From NCBI RefSeq assembly GCF_901709675.1, contig NC_051095.1, forward strand, positions 11,731,956 to 11,795,955: a DNA stretch of 64,000 nucleotides, in the 5' to 3' direction. The position numbers and the translations under genes are program-made. The stretch is from Syngnathus acus. Its lineage: Eukaryota > Chordata > Actinopteri > Syngnathiformes > Syngnathidae. Positions 1 through 10,679 of the stretch are shown here, in pieces. Positions within the stretch are counted from its first letter, which is position 1; each line of letters opens with the position of its first letter. Below the pieces are notes generated by a model. That model worked only from the letters and a program-made list of their open reading frames with translations, did no database searches and was not told the origin of the DNA.

Positions 1-569
1 ATTTTGGTTTTCCATTCAGAACGGTGCATTATTTTAAAATTGGTTTTATAACTAATTGTCTTCAAACATTTATTTAGGTACAGTTTTTACAGATTTTTTG
101 TGGAATAGATTTCAATTAAATCTTTTACACCGGTATGTTCCAAAATTTAGCACAATGTTAATGTTCGAATGGTGCATATCGTCACAGAGGCTTACAATAA
201 TTCAAAACATATTTTTCAGGAATCTCTGTGTTGTTTGTAATTAGCACTTGAGCCTACTATGCTACTGTATAATGTTGGTCATTAAAAGGGTATTTGGAGG
301 GCCAAGTTAGGGTTTTCTTTGAGGTGGTGCTTGATGTAAAATGTTTCAGAACGACAGCAGAGTAATACATAATAGTGAGTTAGGCTTTCTGTAATTATAT
401 AATCATGCTGCTGCAAATGTTGCATGCATGTGCTTGTGATTGAAATAGTCTGTTTAAGTGGTGCCAGAAAACATCATGCGGCACTTTTCTAATATTGTTT
501 TTCATGAGCTTCTGCATTGCAAACTACTTTTGAAACCACTAATTATGCTCAGCTGCTCAGTTCAGTAGC

Positions 570-625
570 GCTATGCAAGTGACATTTGTTAGTTTGCATC
601 CACTAACAAATGTCACTTGCAGAGC
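570..625. repeat. Long-stem inverted repeat (hairpin)
   Basis: The arms 575-592 and 603-620 are perfect 18-nt reverse complements around a 10-nt loop (593-602). The pairing continues outward to 570 and 625 with one mismatch (573 against 622), giving a stem of about 23 bp. No ORF covers it convincingly. It could be a MITE remnant or a transcribed hairpin; nothing identifies it as a known miRNA. Confidence 0.8.
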
Positions 626-1559
626 ACTAAGACACTCAATGTTAGAAACCGGTTGCTTACTTTGTAATCCATTCAATGAAATTGACAGTATGGTGCTTAT
701 ATGATGTATGGTGACATTAATGGACTCAACTGAGGTCACAGTAGAAGACGTTTGGCAAATAGTGACAAATTCTTCAAACAGGGGACTTCAAACTGCTTAC
801 TGTCCAACTAAACCTAAAGAGGTGTGTATTTAAAACAACCACAGCTTAGCCTTTTTTTCCCCCACTACCTTAATACTAACACGAAGCTCTAGCATCTATG
901 TTGTGATGCTTAAACCATTCACCAGCAAAGTGAAAGCCAACGGTGCAGCAACAAAATGTCGACTGACAATTAAATAGTACTCACCATCATATAACCATCC
1001 TCTTTGTGTTGAACAACTAATATGAGTGTCATATTGATAAGCTGACAGAGGATTTGAGGCATAATTTTTAATCCAACTTGAGCTCAAGGCAAGACAAGGC
1101 CAGCTGCAATATAAATGGCATCAAGGTAGGATTGTCTGTCATAGCGCCCCCAAGTGGTCAAGACAGTAGGAGCAGCATTCAATGTCATTATGTCAATTTT
1201 TATGGGGTGCTATTTTTACCTCATTAAAATGCAGATTGTTTTGGGTTGTTGGGTTGGTGGTGGTTGGGGCAAATTAATGGTATTCCCACTCATTACTAAC
1301 AAAAGAGTGTTTTGCATTGCAAGTAAGCCCATGGAACGAATTCAACTCTTATCTCAAGGCACCACCATTTCTGAATCACCAACAGTTTTGTTTTATTGCT
1401 GATCGTTGCTGCTCTTGCTCCTTCCATTCCACTGTGAGGATGCAAAGGCCGACTCATCTGCAAATCATGCCCCCCAATGATAGGAGAGACCCTTGCACTA
1501 TATTTAGCCACCAGGACCACTTGTGGCCGGAACACCAACGCAGTTGAGCTAATCATTGG

Positions 1560-2150
1560 CCAGCTGACCTGTCAGTCACTCAAATAGTTTACATTCGAGT
1601 ACACTGGGCCAAATTTAACCGCAGGGGGAGGGGCAGTCTGGACATGGTTGAGAGTTTGTCCATTAGTGTGTTGTGGTCAGTGGAAGAACCTTGGTCGGAG
1701 GCGTCCTGGAACCTGCCCGCCCGAGCCAATCGGTGTGGAACCGACACTGTGGCTGGTAGGGATCCGCTTTTCCTGTCCATTCAAGGGCATCGCCGAGAGG
1801 CCCCAAAGATCACGCCCGTTCTGAGACCCGGCGGCGCAGCCTCATGGACCCTCAAAGACACATAGGAGTTCAATACAAGGGATGTGGAAGGTGACAAGGT
1901 GGGTGAATCGCTGAGGACGTACTATAAACGGGTTTGTAAATCACCACAATGCACTCTCGGTGCTGACCTTACTGACAATCATTTCAGCGGTACCAATACG
2001 AATCTTCAAACTCCTCTCGCCGGTGTTCCCTTTCACTCCGAGTGCCGGTCACATTGCCACGACTTGCAGGATCATGCCTGGAAGCTGCCTTTCCCTGTCT
2101 ACACAGGCCAAATATACACCCTCTTAAAGTAAATATAATCCTGTTGTGGT
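1560..2150. other. Less AT-rich block of unknown nature
   Basis: This stretch is visibly less AT-rich and more CpG-containing than its flanks. Frames of 63 to 82 codons are open on both strands, but none of the translations resembles a protein I know. It has no clear terminal repeats. It may be a decayed mobile element or a non-coding exon. Confidence 0.3.
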
Positions 2151-2261
2151 CTATGTGGAATAGATCAGTCGGCTAGTCGCCAAGTTGTACACTTATTTTA
2201 ACAACCTGTCTCTTGACACTCATTTGCAGTAAGCTCTGCTGAACTTGGTAAGGCATTTTAG

Positions 2262-2282
2262 AAGAGGAGGAGGAGGAGGAGG
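2262..2282 (+). repeat. (GAG)n microsatellite
   Basis: Short run of GAG/GGA trinucleotides in non-coding sequence. Confidence 0.7.
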
Positions 2283-2869
2283 ATACTTGCCGTAACTGTT
2301 TGATTGTGTTATTTTAGTCATGTAACACTGTATACACTATATTATATGGACAAAAGGATTTGGACAGTTTGCCATTACACAAACAAGACTTTGAAATGGA
2401 AGAAAATATGGAGTGTATCCCCCTTTTGCAGTTCAGTTTTCACTCTTCTGGGAACAATTTCTGCAAGATGTTGGAGGGTGTCTGTGGGATTTTGTTTTTC
2501 ATTCAGTCAGAGAAGGGTGTTGAGGTCAGGGCCTTGTGCATGTTGTTGCTAGACACCAAATTCAGTCATGCCTTAATGGACATTAATTGCCCAATACCTG
2601 ATGACTTAGGTCAACTCAAATAATTCAATTACAATGACTTAAGTATTGAATAATATTTGATTTGGCCACAAAAACCTTGATATTTTCTGCTTAAATTAAG
2701 TTTTATTTCATGATTATTCCTAAAATTACTATTTTAAAAATGGTTACATGGGCTTTGGTTTGTATTGCTCTATTCTACCTTCAAGGTATTCAAAGCGCTT
2801 TCTCATTCTCCTCACAATACGGAATAATAATTACAAAATAAGAAACAACTGGGGTTAATTATCTCGCTC

Positions 2870-3085
2870 AAGAACAATTTGGCATGGTCACAAGGGCTGC
2901 GAATTGAACCAATATTCCAAATTGATTACTCAATTGCATCGACAGTGCAATATGCACGACAACAACCCAAAGGTTGTGGTTTCCATCCCTCACCCCTTGT
3001 GACCATGTGCAAGTGTCCTTAAGTAAGACACTAAACTCCTTGTTACTTTGATACCATATCATCAGGACTAAATAAGTCAAGTGAG
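2870..3085 (-). repeat. Fish-type interspersed repeat fragment
   Basis: The segment contains the phrase 'agtgtccttaagtaagaca', which is close to a motif widespread in teleost SINE-like repeats (a 'tgtccttgagcaagacac' core). It also carries a 13-nt inverted repeat (2884-2896 with 2994-3006). On the minus strand a B-box-like GGTTCAATTC is present near 2907, which would suit a tRNA-derived element. The family name is not certain. Confidence 0.5.
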
Positions 3086-3294
3086 GACGGGTGAATTATA
3101 CTCGCAGAATGCAGATTTCAAATTCTCTGAAATTTAATTGTTCTCATAACTGACTTACTGCTACATTCCATCTTTGAATTCCACAGGTTTAAATTTAAGT
3201 AATTCACTTTATTTTATTAAGCTCTTATTTAAAGTTTTATAATATACTCATACTTAAGAATAATTGTACTAAAGAGCCTTTTCCCCATCCCACC

Positions 3295-3321
3295 AGTCCC
3301 AGTTGCGCAATCACATAGACC
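3295..3321 (+). other. Splice acceptor and 5' UTR of connexin coding exon
   Basis: A pyrimidine-rich tract (CCTTTTCCCCATCCCACCAG) ends with AG at 3295-3296, followed by 25 nt of 5' UTR and the start codon at 3322. Vertebrate connexin genes usually have a non-coding first exon and a single coding exon that begins just upstream of the ATG, so this is the expected structure. The first exon was not located. Confidence 0.65.
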
Positions 3322-4377
3322 ATGGGCGACTGGAACCTGTTGGGAAAGCTCCTGGAAAATGCCCAGGAGCACTCCACCGTGGTGGGGAAGGTGTGGCTCA
3401 CGGTCCTGTTCATCTTCCGCATCCTGATCCTGAGCGCCGCCACAGAGAAGGTGTGGGGCGACGAGCAGTCGGGCTTCACCTGCGACACCAAGCAGCCCGG
3501 TTGCGAGAACGTCTGCTACGATATCACTTTCCCCATCTCCCACGTTCGCTTCTGGGTGCTGCAGATCATCTTCGTGTCCACGCCGACGCTGATCTACCTG
3601 GGCCACATCCTTCATCTGGTGCGCATGGAGGAGAAGCAAATGGAGAAAGAGAAGAATCATCCGCCAGACAAGCCGGCCCTCGTCGTGGAAGCCCGCAAGC
3701 ACAAAAAGCCCCTGATGAGGGACGAGAAAGGACACGTGCGCCTGCAGGGGGAACTACTGCGCACATATGTCTTTAATGTCGTTTTTAAGACCCTCTTTGA
3801 GGTGGGGTTCATTGTGGCCCAGTACCTGTTGTACGGCTTTGAGTTGAAGCCCATGTACACATGCGACAGGCCGCCATGTCCCAACCCGGTCAACTGCTAC
3901 ATCTCCCGACCCACCGAGAAAACCATCTTCATCATCTTCATGCTGGGTGTGGCCAGTCTTTCCCTCTTCCTCAACCTCATTGAGATCTACCACCTGGGCT
4001 TCACCAAGTGCCGCCAAGGCATGACCTTCAGGAGAGGGAACCAGTCACCCGAGACCATGTCCAAGGGGCACAGTGACACCGAAGCGCCGTTCGGCCCGAC
4101 GTATAACCACTACTTCCACGAGCATCGCCCTCCCAGCTACAACCTCTCGCCGCTGTCCGCGGGCACCGACTCATCCTTTCACCCCTGTAACAGCAAAGCG
4201 GCCTACAAACAGAATAAGGACAACTTGGCGGTGGAAAGGAGCGGTAGCAAGCTGGAGGAATGTGACCTGAAAGGCAAGAAGCAAGGATCTGCTGCGGGGT
4301 CACCCACGCAGAGCAGGCAAGGCCACAGTGCCAAGTACGGCAACAACAAGACTAGAATAGATGATCTCAAGATATGA
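3322..4377 (+). CDS. Alpha-type connexin (gap junction protein, Cx46/GJA3-like)
   Basis: Gap junction channel subunit; six make a hemichannel that docks with a neighbouring cell's hemichannel for exchange of ions and small metabolites. The 351-aa CDS lies in one exon and starts with the canonical [12 protein letters not shown]. Four membrane segments are seen (about 23-45, 75-97, 150-172, 201-225). Extracellular loop 1 has the family C-x6-C-x3-C pattern (C54, C61, C65) and loop 2 has C-x4-C-x5-C (C181, C186, C192), followed by [14 protein letters not shown]. The sequence [11 protein letters not shown] and the GFELKP stretch before loop 2 point to the Cx46/GJA3 group, but the protein is shorter than mammalian GJA3. 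Its tail ends RIDDLKI, similar to the PDZ-binding ends of Cx43 and Cx40. It may be a teleost-specific alpha connexin near gja3, so I give no symbol. Family assignment is very secure, orthology is not. Confidence 0.96.
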   Translation: MGDWNLLGKLLENAQEHSTVVGKVWLTVLFIFRILILSAATEKVWGDEQSGFTCDTKQPGCENVCYDITFPISHVRFWVLQIIFVSTPTLIYLGHILHLVRMEEKQMEKEKNHPPDKPALVVEARKHKKPLMRDEKGHVRLQGELLRTYVFNVVFKTLFEVGFIVAQYLLYGFELKPMYTCDRPPCPNPVNCYISRPTEKTIFIIFMLGVASLSLFLNLIEIYHLGFTKCRQGMTFRRGNQSPETMSKGHSDTEAPFGPTYNHYFHEHRPPSYNLSPLSAGTDSSFHPCNSKAAYKQNKDNLAVERSGSKLEECDLKGKKQGSAAGSPTQSRQGHSAKYGNNKTRIDDLKI

Positions 4378-6737
4378 GACGTTGACATCAAGGGGCTGAA
4401 CGCTCTGTGGAAAAATGTCTTCATGGCGCAGGCTCGACTCATTCCAAGTAAGACTTTCATGGTCCACAACACTGACTTTGTCAAACATTTAATTCACAAT
4501 AGATGCAGGAAATGCCACATAGTCCACTTTTTGAGAAAACACAGTCCAGTGGAACCTCTGAAGTCAGACACAAGACTAATTATCAAATCATTTCTCCATA
4601 GAAACAACATTTTTCTGATTGTGAAAAGTAAACCACTGTAAAATAAAACTTTCAAACACAAAGGTAAAGCCAAACTAAACAAATAGTACACATAATGGTA
4701 ATGTTGTTTCTGGAATGATACAATGAAAAATAATTATTTGATATAGTACACCCCAGTCCATCGCAGGGATTACATTCCAGAGCACCCCAGCAATAAGTGA
4801 AATCTGATTTAAAATATATTCCATTTAAATAATCTCGAGGCATGTTTTATAGCACTTATGAAACTTTTTAATAAGGGAATCAAAGACACATTAAAATAAT
4901 GCAAACATATTTACAAACATTTAATATACTGACAGGACACAAGTGTAATGACAACATTTTTTTTTGCACAGTGTACCAATTTGTACGCGTGTGAAGTAAA
5001 CAAATACCTTTATATTTTTTCATACTAACAAACTTACCATAGCCCAAAATACATAAAGACGTCCATTATAGAATGAACCTCCAGCTATTGCTTGCTGAAG
5101 GCGGAACAGAAGATGGGAGCAGATTGAGACGTTCATCTAGCTCTGTTTTCACTCTTCTTCTTTCAAGCGTACAGTATTAAACAAGTGTGCCACCATCTAC
5201 TGGCCAAGAGTGGATTTACACTCAAAATAAAAAAATAGAGTTATAACAGGAGAAAGAGAGTGATTGAAGGGGAGTTCATATTGTACTGAGCAGACAGATC
5301 TTTTTCCTACGTCGCTGTAGCTGTTTAGACATGACTGATATCGAGCCATCACAAAAATCCGCCCTATAAACGCAAGCAACAAAAAAAAAACTGAATTAAG
5401 CTTCGAGAGCTGAAGGGTCGCCGACGCTGAGCGTGTCCTGTATGCTGATGAAGGTTTGCACTCCTGAGTTTTATTTGACTTTGCAACTTTGGAGGTTTCA
5501 CTGTACTTATAATCAGTTTTTCCTAACTTTTATTGTTGTGTGAAATTAAAGTCACTGTAAAGCGAAATTTAAAATAAACTCTTAAATTTGATACTCCACA
5601 GAGAACCCTGCCAAAGTGGAGTGATTTAAAAGATTGTGTGAAGAAGTGTATAAAAACGATTCCCCCCTATTTATCATCAGCCTTCCCACCATGATGTACA
5701 TGCGCACAATTAAGGTGGACAACAAGGCACTCTAAAGAGTCAAATACCCAGTCCACACACTGACAATTGAGTCAGATTTTCTTTCTAGGTAGTCCTATTC
5801 GCTGTTCCTCTCACACTCATGGCCGACAACAAGGCGCGCTAACATGGCCACGCCAACAGGCTATCGCAATGTACGCAGCTAGCATGTTGCGCTTTTGGTG
5901 AATCAAGGTGAAAAACTGTTTTACTTTATACCTGCATGATTCAATACTCCTCAGATGTAAGTCCTTGCACAGGTTTTCGGCAGTTATCTTAAACATGTCT
6001 GATGTATTAAAAAAGTTTGTATTTGCTTACAGGGTCTTTAACTAATTCGTGAACACTTTCTAGCACTGACTGAGATCACTTTGACGGATGGCACAAAAAT
6101 TCAGTGACATAAAGGTCTGCTCAGGTTTTTGATCCATTTTTGTTTTACACTCCATGTAAAAAAAAAAAAAAAAAAAAACTCCCTTCACTAATTCCACAGG
6201 AAAGATTTGTTTATTTCTGACCTAATGAACTTGATGAACTAAGACAGGGTGAACTTTTTCCAGTGTCAGCATCCACCATAGTTGACAAGTGTAATGTTGT
6301 GAAATAATTGGCACTGGTCAAAACACCGTATCCAATTCCAGGACGTGCCTGAGTAGAGATTGCTTCGTCTCAGGAGTTTCCATTTTTGTAAAGTGTCATA
6401 ATTTCATCACCGAGCAAAAACATCACCCAAAGCCGAATTGTTTGTATTTCAGTTTATTTGCTGTAAAGTACTTGGTGACATTCATCTTTACACATAATTA
6501 TGTAAATAAAGGTGTCTTAATCATGTCACTTAGTGTTTAGTGTCATTGGAGCTAATAAGTCATGAACTACTTCAACCCACATAATGACCATTTGGGAGGT
6601 CCAATTCTCAAATTTGTTACAAAATATCACCCAAAAACACTTGTATGACAAACAAATGTTCAAACAAATGTATTGCACATAAAAAAAGGTTCATGTTTTT
6701 TTTCTTTTTTAGCAAATATAAAGTTTTAAAGACTATT
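4378..6737. other. Connexin 3' UTR and intergenic sequence, no gene seen
   Basis: After the likely connexin 3' UTR the sequence is AT-rich with no recognisable coding exon. It contains a poly(A) run at 6159-6178 and a short stretch near 4745-4800 that reads like an old fish interspersed repeat. Otherwise I see nothing. Confidence 0.55.
4642..4647 (+). terminator. Candidate polyadenylation signal of connexin gene
   Basis: AATAAA about 265 nt after the connexin stop codon, on the same strand. It is the first canonical hexamer I see downstream. Confidence 0.45.
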
Positions 6738-7224
6738 GGTCTTCTTCTTCTTCTTTCGTGTAACGTCAAATGTCCAACTCGGTGTCGCGTAGCCATGCCC
6801 GCATCTCTGGTCCTAGGTCGAAGAGGCTGGCTTCCGAGGGTGGTCCATATAAGGGGCAGATGTTGATTATATGGTCGGCGGTCTGCTCAGGGTCACCACA
6901 CTCGCATGCCGCACTGTCCGCCATGCCCCACGTCTTCATTGATGACCCAAAGCGACCGACCCCAGTCCGTAGGCGGTTCAGCGTGGTCCATTGCCGGCGT
7001 GGTAGGTCGTCTCCTCCCATGGCGCCATCTCCTGGGTCCCAAATGTAGCGGTGGACTCGGGAGGGTCCGGCCGACTCCCACTCCTGCTTCCAGGCTGTTG
7101 CCAACCATGCGTCTCTGGAGATGTCCTCAGAGGTGGAGTCGAGCATCTCTTGTGCTGCCTTGCTGTAGGGGTGGCGGGACTTGAGTCTGCTTGGAGGTGC
7201 TGGTGTTATTGTGGTGTTGTGCAA
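6738..7224 (-). mobile_element. 3' end of a non-LTR retrotransposon (LINE), 5'-truncated
   Basis: The minus frame 7224-6766 is open for 152 codons and encodes the C-terminal end of a LINE polymerase protein. It includes W-x2-LNRLRTGVGRF and a Cys/His cluster CECGDPEQTADHIINICP, as seen after the reverse transcriptase domain in Jockey/CR1-type elements. The catalytic RT domain is missing, so the copy is 5'-truncated and cannot move by itself. After the stop codon the minus strand reads ACACGAAAGAAGAAGAAG, a (GAA)n tail that is the normal 3' end of such elements. The frame is intact over its length, so the insertion is not very old. The exact clade is not certain. Confidence 0.75.
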
Positions 7225-8948
7225 GATGTGCCAGACTATTGGTCATTGTTTTCTGTTTCTTTGACAGGTTGTCTGTTCCATTTTGTTGCACCATGTGGTA
7301 CAATAAACTGCAAAAAAAAAATGCAATAAACTCTGATTGTGAATCAGAGTTGAAGGTACCAGATAAGATTAACCTTTGCTTGGATTTTCCCCATTACTTT
7401 TTCTTTTTCATTGTATTTTTTGGTAGTCTGGATGTCCTGTGGGGCTTTACTGCCTTTCACAGGTCATTTCTGGTACTACAGCAGACATGGTTAACCATGT
7501 GCGTGTTGGCCGTCTAGGCACATGGTGACCCCCCCTCTCATTATGTCTGGGATCGATCACATTTTAAAAATCTGTTATGTTTTTCATAATTGTTGCGTAT
7601 GTCCACATTTCATTACCCATGTAATTGTGGTTGAAATAATAGGCCTCATTCACAAATTTGTCAAGAACTAATGTCTTCCACTAATAATAGCAATGTGGTT
7701 TCATTAGTGTTCTCACACCCACAAACTGCAAAATATATTTGACTAACACATGCACGCATTGAGCTCATCCAGGAAATCCTGTTGGTGGGTCTGGTATTAA
7801 AAAAACACACCAAAAAAACCTGGAAATTAGTTGAAAGCATAGCATCTTCATGACGACAAAGCCTCCTGCCTGGTGTGATAATAATATTTCTGTTAACACT
7901 TGAGGAAATGTGCTTTAGTTGTAATACAGTCTAAATTTACTGAAAACAAACATCAGATCATTAAATTTTACATGTCTTGATGCATGTAGTATGTTTTTTT
8001 TTTCTTGTTGCGCCAAGTGCTTGACACACATTTTAGGCTCATATGGCATTTGTCAAAAATAAGCAAAGTCAAATCAGGATAAAAAAGATTTATGGTGCAG
8101 CTATTGAATATTATGTGATGTACCTAATAATGTGGACAGAAATTGTGGGTACCATCGCCATATAGGTCTTTCCTTTTTAAAAGACATCCTTTCATTTTAG
8201 TCTGCTTCTGATGCAACTGCATGTCAAAGTTGAATCTTACAGGGGGGTTTTCCCCCCAAACAAAACTCTTTTATTTATCAGATCCCTCCTGGGTTAATGA
8301 TGCCTTTAACCACAAAGGGGCTTTTTTTATGTGACTTAATCATCAGTGTAGCAGTTCTTAAGAATGTGCCCTGGAGTGGACACCCTATTGATTGTGTACT
8401 TAACGCCAGATTTCGAGGAAACATCTGGAGAGAATTTCATGGAATATAACATCTTATTGTCGGTATTTAATCGAGGACATTAAGTCAGGTGTTCGCGTAA
8501 ATTGTGTCATTTTATTGCAGTGGTGAGAAGTGGGCTAGTGATGTACAAATATTTTTACTTAAGGTATTTGCTTTTCTGACAGCTTTTTGCTTTTAAAAAA
8601 AAAAAAAAAGGATATCTGTGCTTTCCACTCTTTAAAAAAAAAAAAAAAAGGTCAAAGTAGTGTTACTCGCAATTACTTAATTGAATTCGTACTTTTTCTC
8701 CATGAGTATCTGTACCACTTAACTTTATCGTAAATACTTTGGCCACAGCCGCTTAGTTCTCTAGTGACATCTGAGATGCTGCTGCTCTGACATCTGCTGG
8801 CCACTACAGAAATGTCCATTTCCCAAGCGTGTTCAAAGTAGATATTGATGATAAATTCCCAAGTGGCTTCCTCGTCTGTTTAGCCACAACCAATACGTAT
8901 AAAACACTGGATTAAAACCATTAAGAACCACTGAAGTGTTTATTTAAA

Positions 8949-8988
8949 TCATTGGCTTGAGAAAGCCAATGATCACAGGCCTGTGATC
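8949..8988. repeat. Hairpin abutting a perfect palindrome
   Basis: 8949-8958 and 8963-8972 are perfect 10-nt reverse complements around a GAGA tetraloop. Overlapping its end, 8971-8988 is an 18-nt perfect palindrome centred on GG|CC. No gene context explains the pair. Confidence 0.8.
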
Positions 8989-9690
8989 CATTACAGACCG
9001 AGTAAACATCCAACCGGTTACTGTGTGATAAATGATAAACAGCCAGGAGCGGAGCTTACAATTGCAGTAGATTTGTTTGATGCTTTTGAATCAGGAGCCA
9101 AAAAGACAAATGGACCTCGAGATGCCCCCCCACAACTTCCCGACAGCGTGGCCCAAAAAATAAATTTGCAGAGTTAAGAAAGAAGCAGCTGTAGACACGC
9201 TCTACCAAGCAGAAAATGTTCATTACTGTCTGGCTTTTTGTCCGAGTTGCTTTCACTGTCTTTCCAGACCGGGAAAGCGTTGTTTGCTGCCACCATGTGA
9301 GAGCTACAGCTCCCTGCAAAAAGTTATTGGCCTCTTTAGGCTGGAACAAACTTGAAAGCTCTTCTAATTAAGGCTGTAAAATTGATTTTATTTTATTAGG
9401 TCCAAAAATCTGTTGTCACTTGACAAAAGGAAATAATCAGAATAAATAAAATCACAAGAAATTCTTTAGTGTCAAAATTTTGCATCTCACCAACAACGCA
9501 GGCTAAACTTATAACGTACAGAATATGTTTCTCAGTCCAGATGCATCACTTCAATAAACAGGACAGTACTTCTAACATTCATCAATCATTGAATTATTTA
9601 GACTGTCTTTTATATGTATTGTTCATTTTTATCCCAATCTTCAATTTGTTTTGAATCTGAATTTGCGCCAAATTTAATTAAAGATAATTA

Positions 9691-9940
9691 CAGCTACCCA
9701 GCTGTACTATTTTATTTGAGGAGTGACATTTATTCAAGAGAATGAAAACCAAATACTGGTGTCAAATATATTAGAGCTATCGGGCTGCAATATTTTATTT
9801 GCGGGTCGGGGTGGCATTTATTTGAGAGAACAAAAAATAGGTATCAAATGATTTATTAAAGGTAAATACCGCTATTTCCCTGCAGTATTCTATTTGAGGG
9901 ATTTATTTATTTAGGAGAACAAAAAAATTGCTGTCAGGCC
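9691..9940. repeat. Three degenerate tandem units of about 83-95 bp
   Basis: The same order of motifs recurs three times: a GCTA-type start (9693, 9776, 9871), a CTG/GCAG-TATT-TATTTG block, a TTATT(T/C)A block, then GAGAA(C/T)-AAAA and a GGT/TGT-TCAAAT-like end. The units are diverged and contain indels. Confidence 0.55.
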
Positions 9941-10119
9941 CCCACTCAATGATTTTTTTGTCCCTTTTAGGAAACAAATATGAACTCTCATAATAAAGTT
10001 ATTGCTTTCCGTGACTAACAGTATTTGTTTCTACAATTAACAATAATAATGACACCTTTATGAAGACAAGTAAAACAAAATCTAGCAAAAAAACATCAAA
10101 CTAAAATCGACTTGCCATG

Positions 10120-10125
10120 TTTATT
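10120..10125 (-). terminator. Candidate polyadenylation signal of vma21
   Basis: AATAAA on the minus strand about 415 nt after the vma21 stop codon. Confidence 0.4.
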
Positions 10126-10539
10126 CACCGAGGACATCAATCTGCTTCATACTAAATCTACATCACAAAACAGCAGCCGTACAAAAACGCTGTACAATTC
10201 GACGATTGAAGCGTCAGACCATGTCTCTTTGAAAGAACAAAACACGTGGTTAAAAAATGTGACAACAAAAGACAATTGCAATTCTTTACTTACTTCTTTG
10301 AACTCAACAAAGTATCAAGCAAGTATATGTGGGATGAAAATCAAAAGTCTCTTAAAAGCTGCCCCCTTTTAACATGATTTCTCATGAGAACATCACATCC
10401 AATAGTCCCCATACAGTAAGTCCAAGGCCAACACATACCAGAACCGTTTCGTTGAACGTTGCTGGGATAGTGCTAGCCGCTGCTGGCCCTTCTTCTGAGG
10501 AGCCCCTTCCCAAGGTTTGCGCATCTGCGTAGACCTTAC

Positions 10540-10679
10540 TTAATCGTACTTGCCTTTCCCTTTGGGCGTGCCTTCGTTCCAGGCCACGTAAACAAACAAG
10601 GCCAGAACCACGTGCACGGCCAGCACGGCGACAATGGCAGCGTAGAAGTAGCTATCAGAGTTTGACATCTTCATTGAGC
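10540..10679 (-). CDS. vma21: vma21 coding exon 3 (last)
   Basis: Acceptor TTTCTTCTCAG ends at 10680; the exon runs to the TAA stop at 10542-10540. It encodes the second membrane segment and the lysine-rich tail. The first codon (Gly58) is split with exon 2. Confidence 0.95.

Larger units (their letters stand above)
1..3296. other. Left intergenic flank, no recognisable gene
   Basis: AT-rich sequence with only short open frames, none resembling a known family. It holds a long-stem hairpin near 570-625, a less AT-rich block at about 1560-2150, a (GAG)n tract at 2262-2282 and a fish-type interspersed repeat at about 2870-3085. The 5' non-coding exon of the connexin gene at 3322 may lie here, but I could not place it. 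Confidence 0.6.
7225..10119. other. Intergenic stretch between LINE end and vma21 3' end
   Basis: No coding exon recognised. It contains a 10-bp stem hairpin (7329-7351), two poly(A) runs near 8597-8609 and 8634-8649 inside what looks like an old fish repeat, a hairpin plus palindrome at 8949-8988 and three diverged tandem units at about 9691-9940. The 64-codon frame at 8983-9177 resembles nothing I know. Confidence 0.5.

Noticed and set aside
3229-3776. Long frames in other phases and on the minus strand over the connexin
   Set aside because: Shadows of the GC-rich connexin coding sequence; the translations have no family match.
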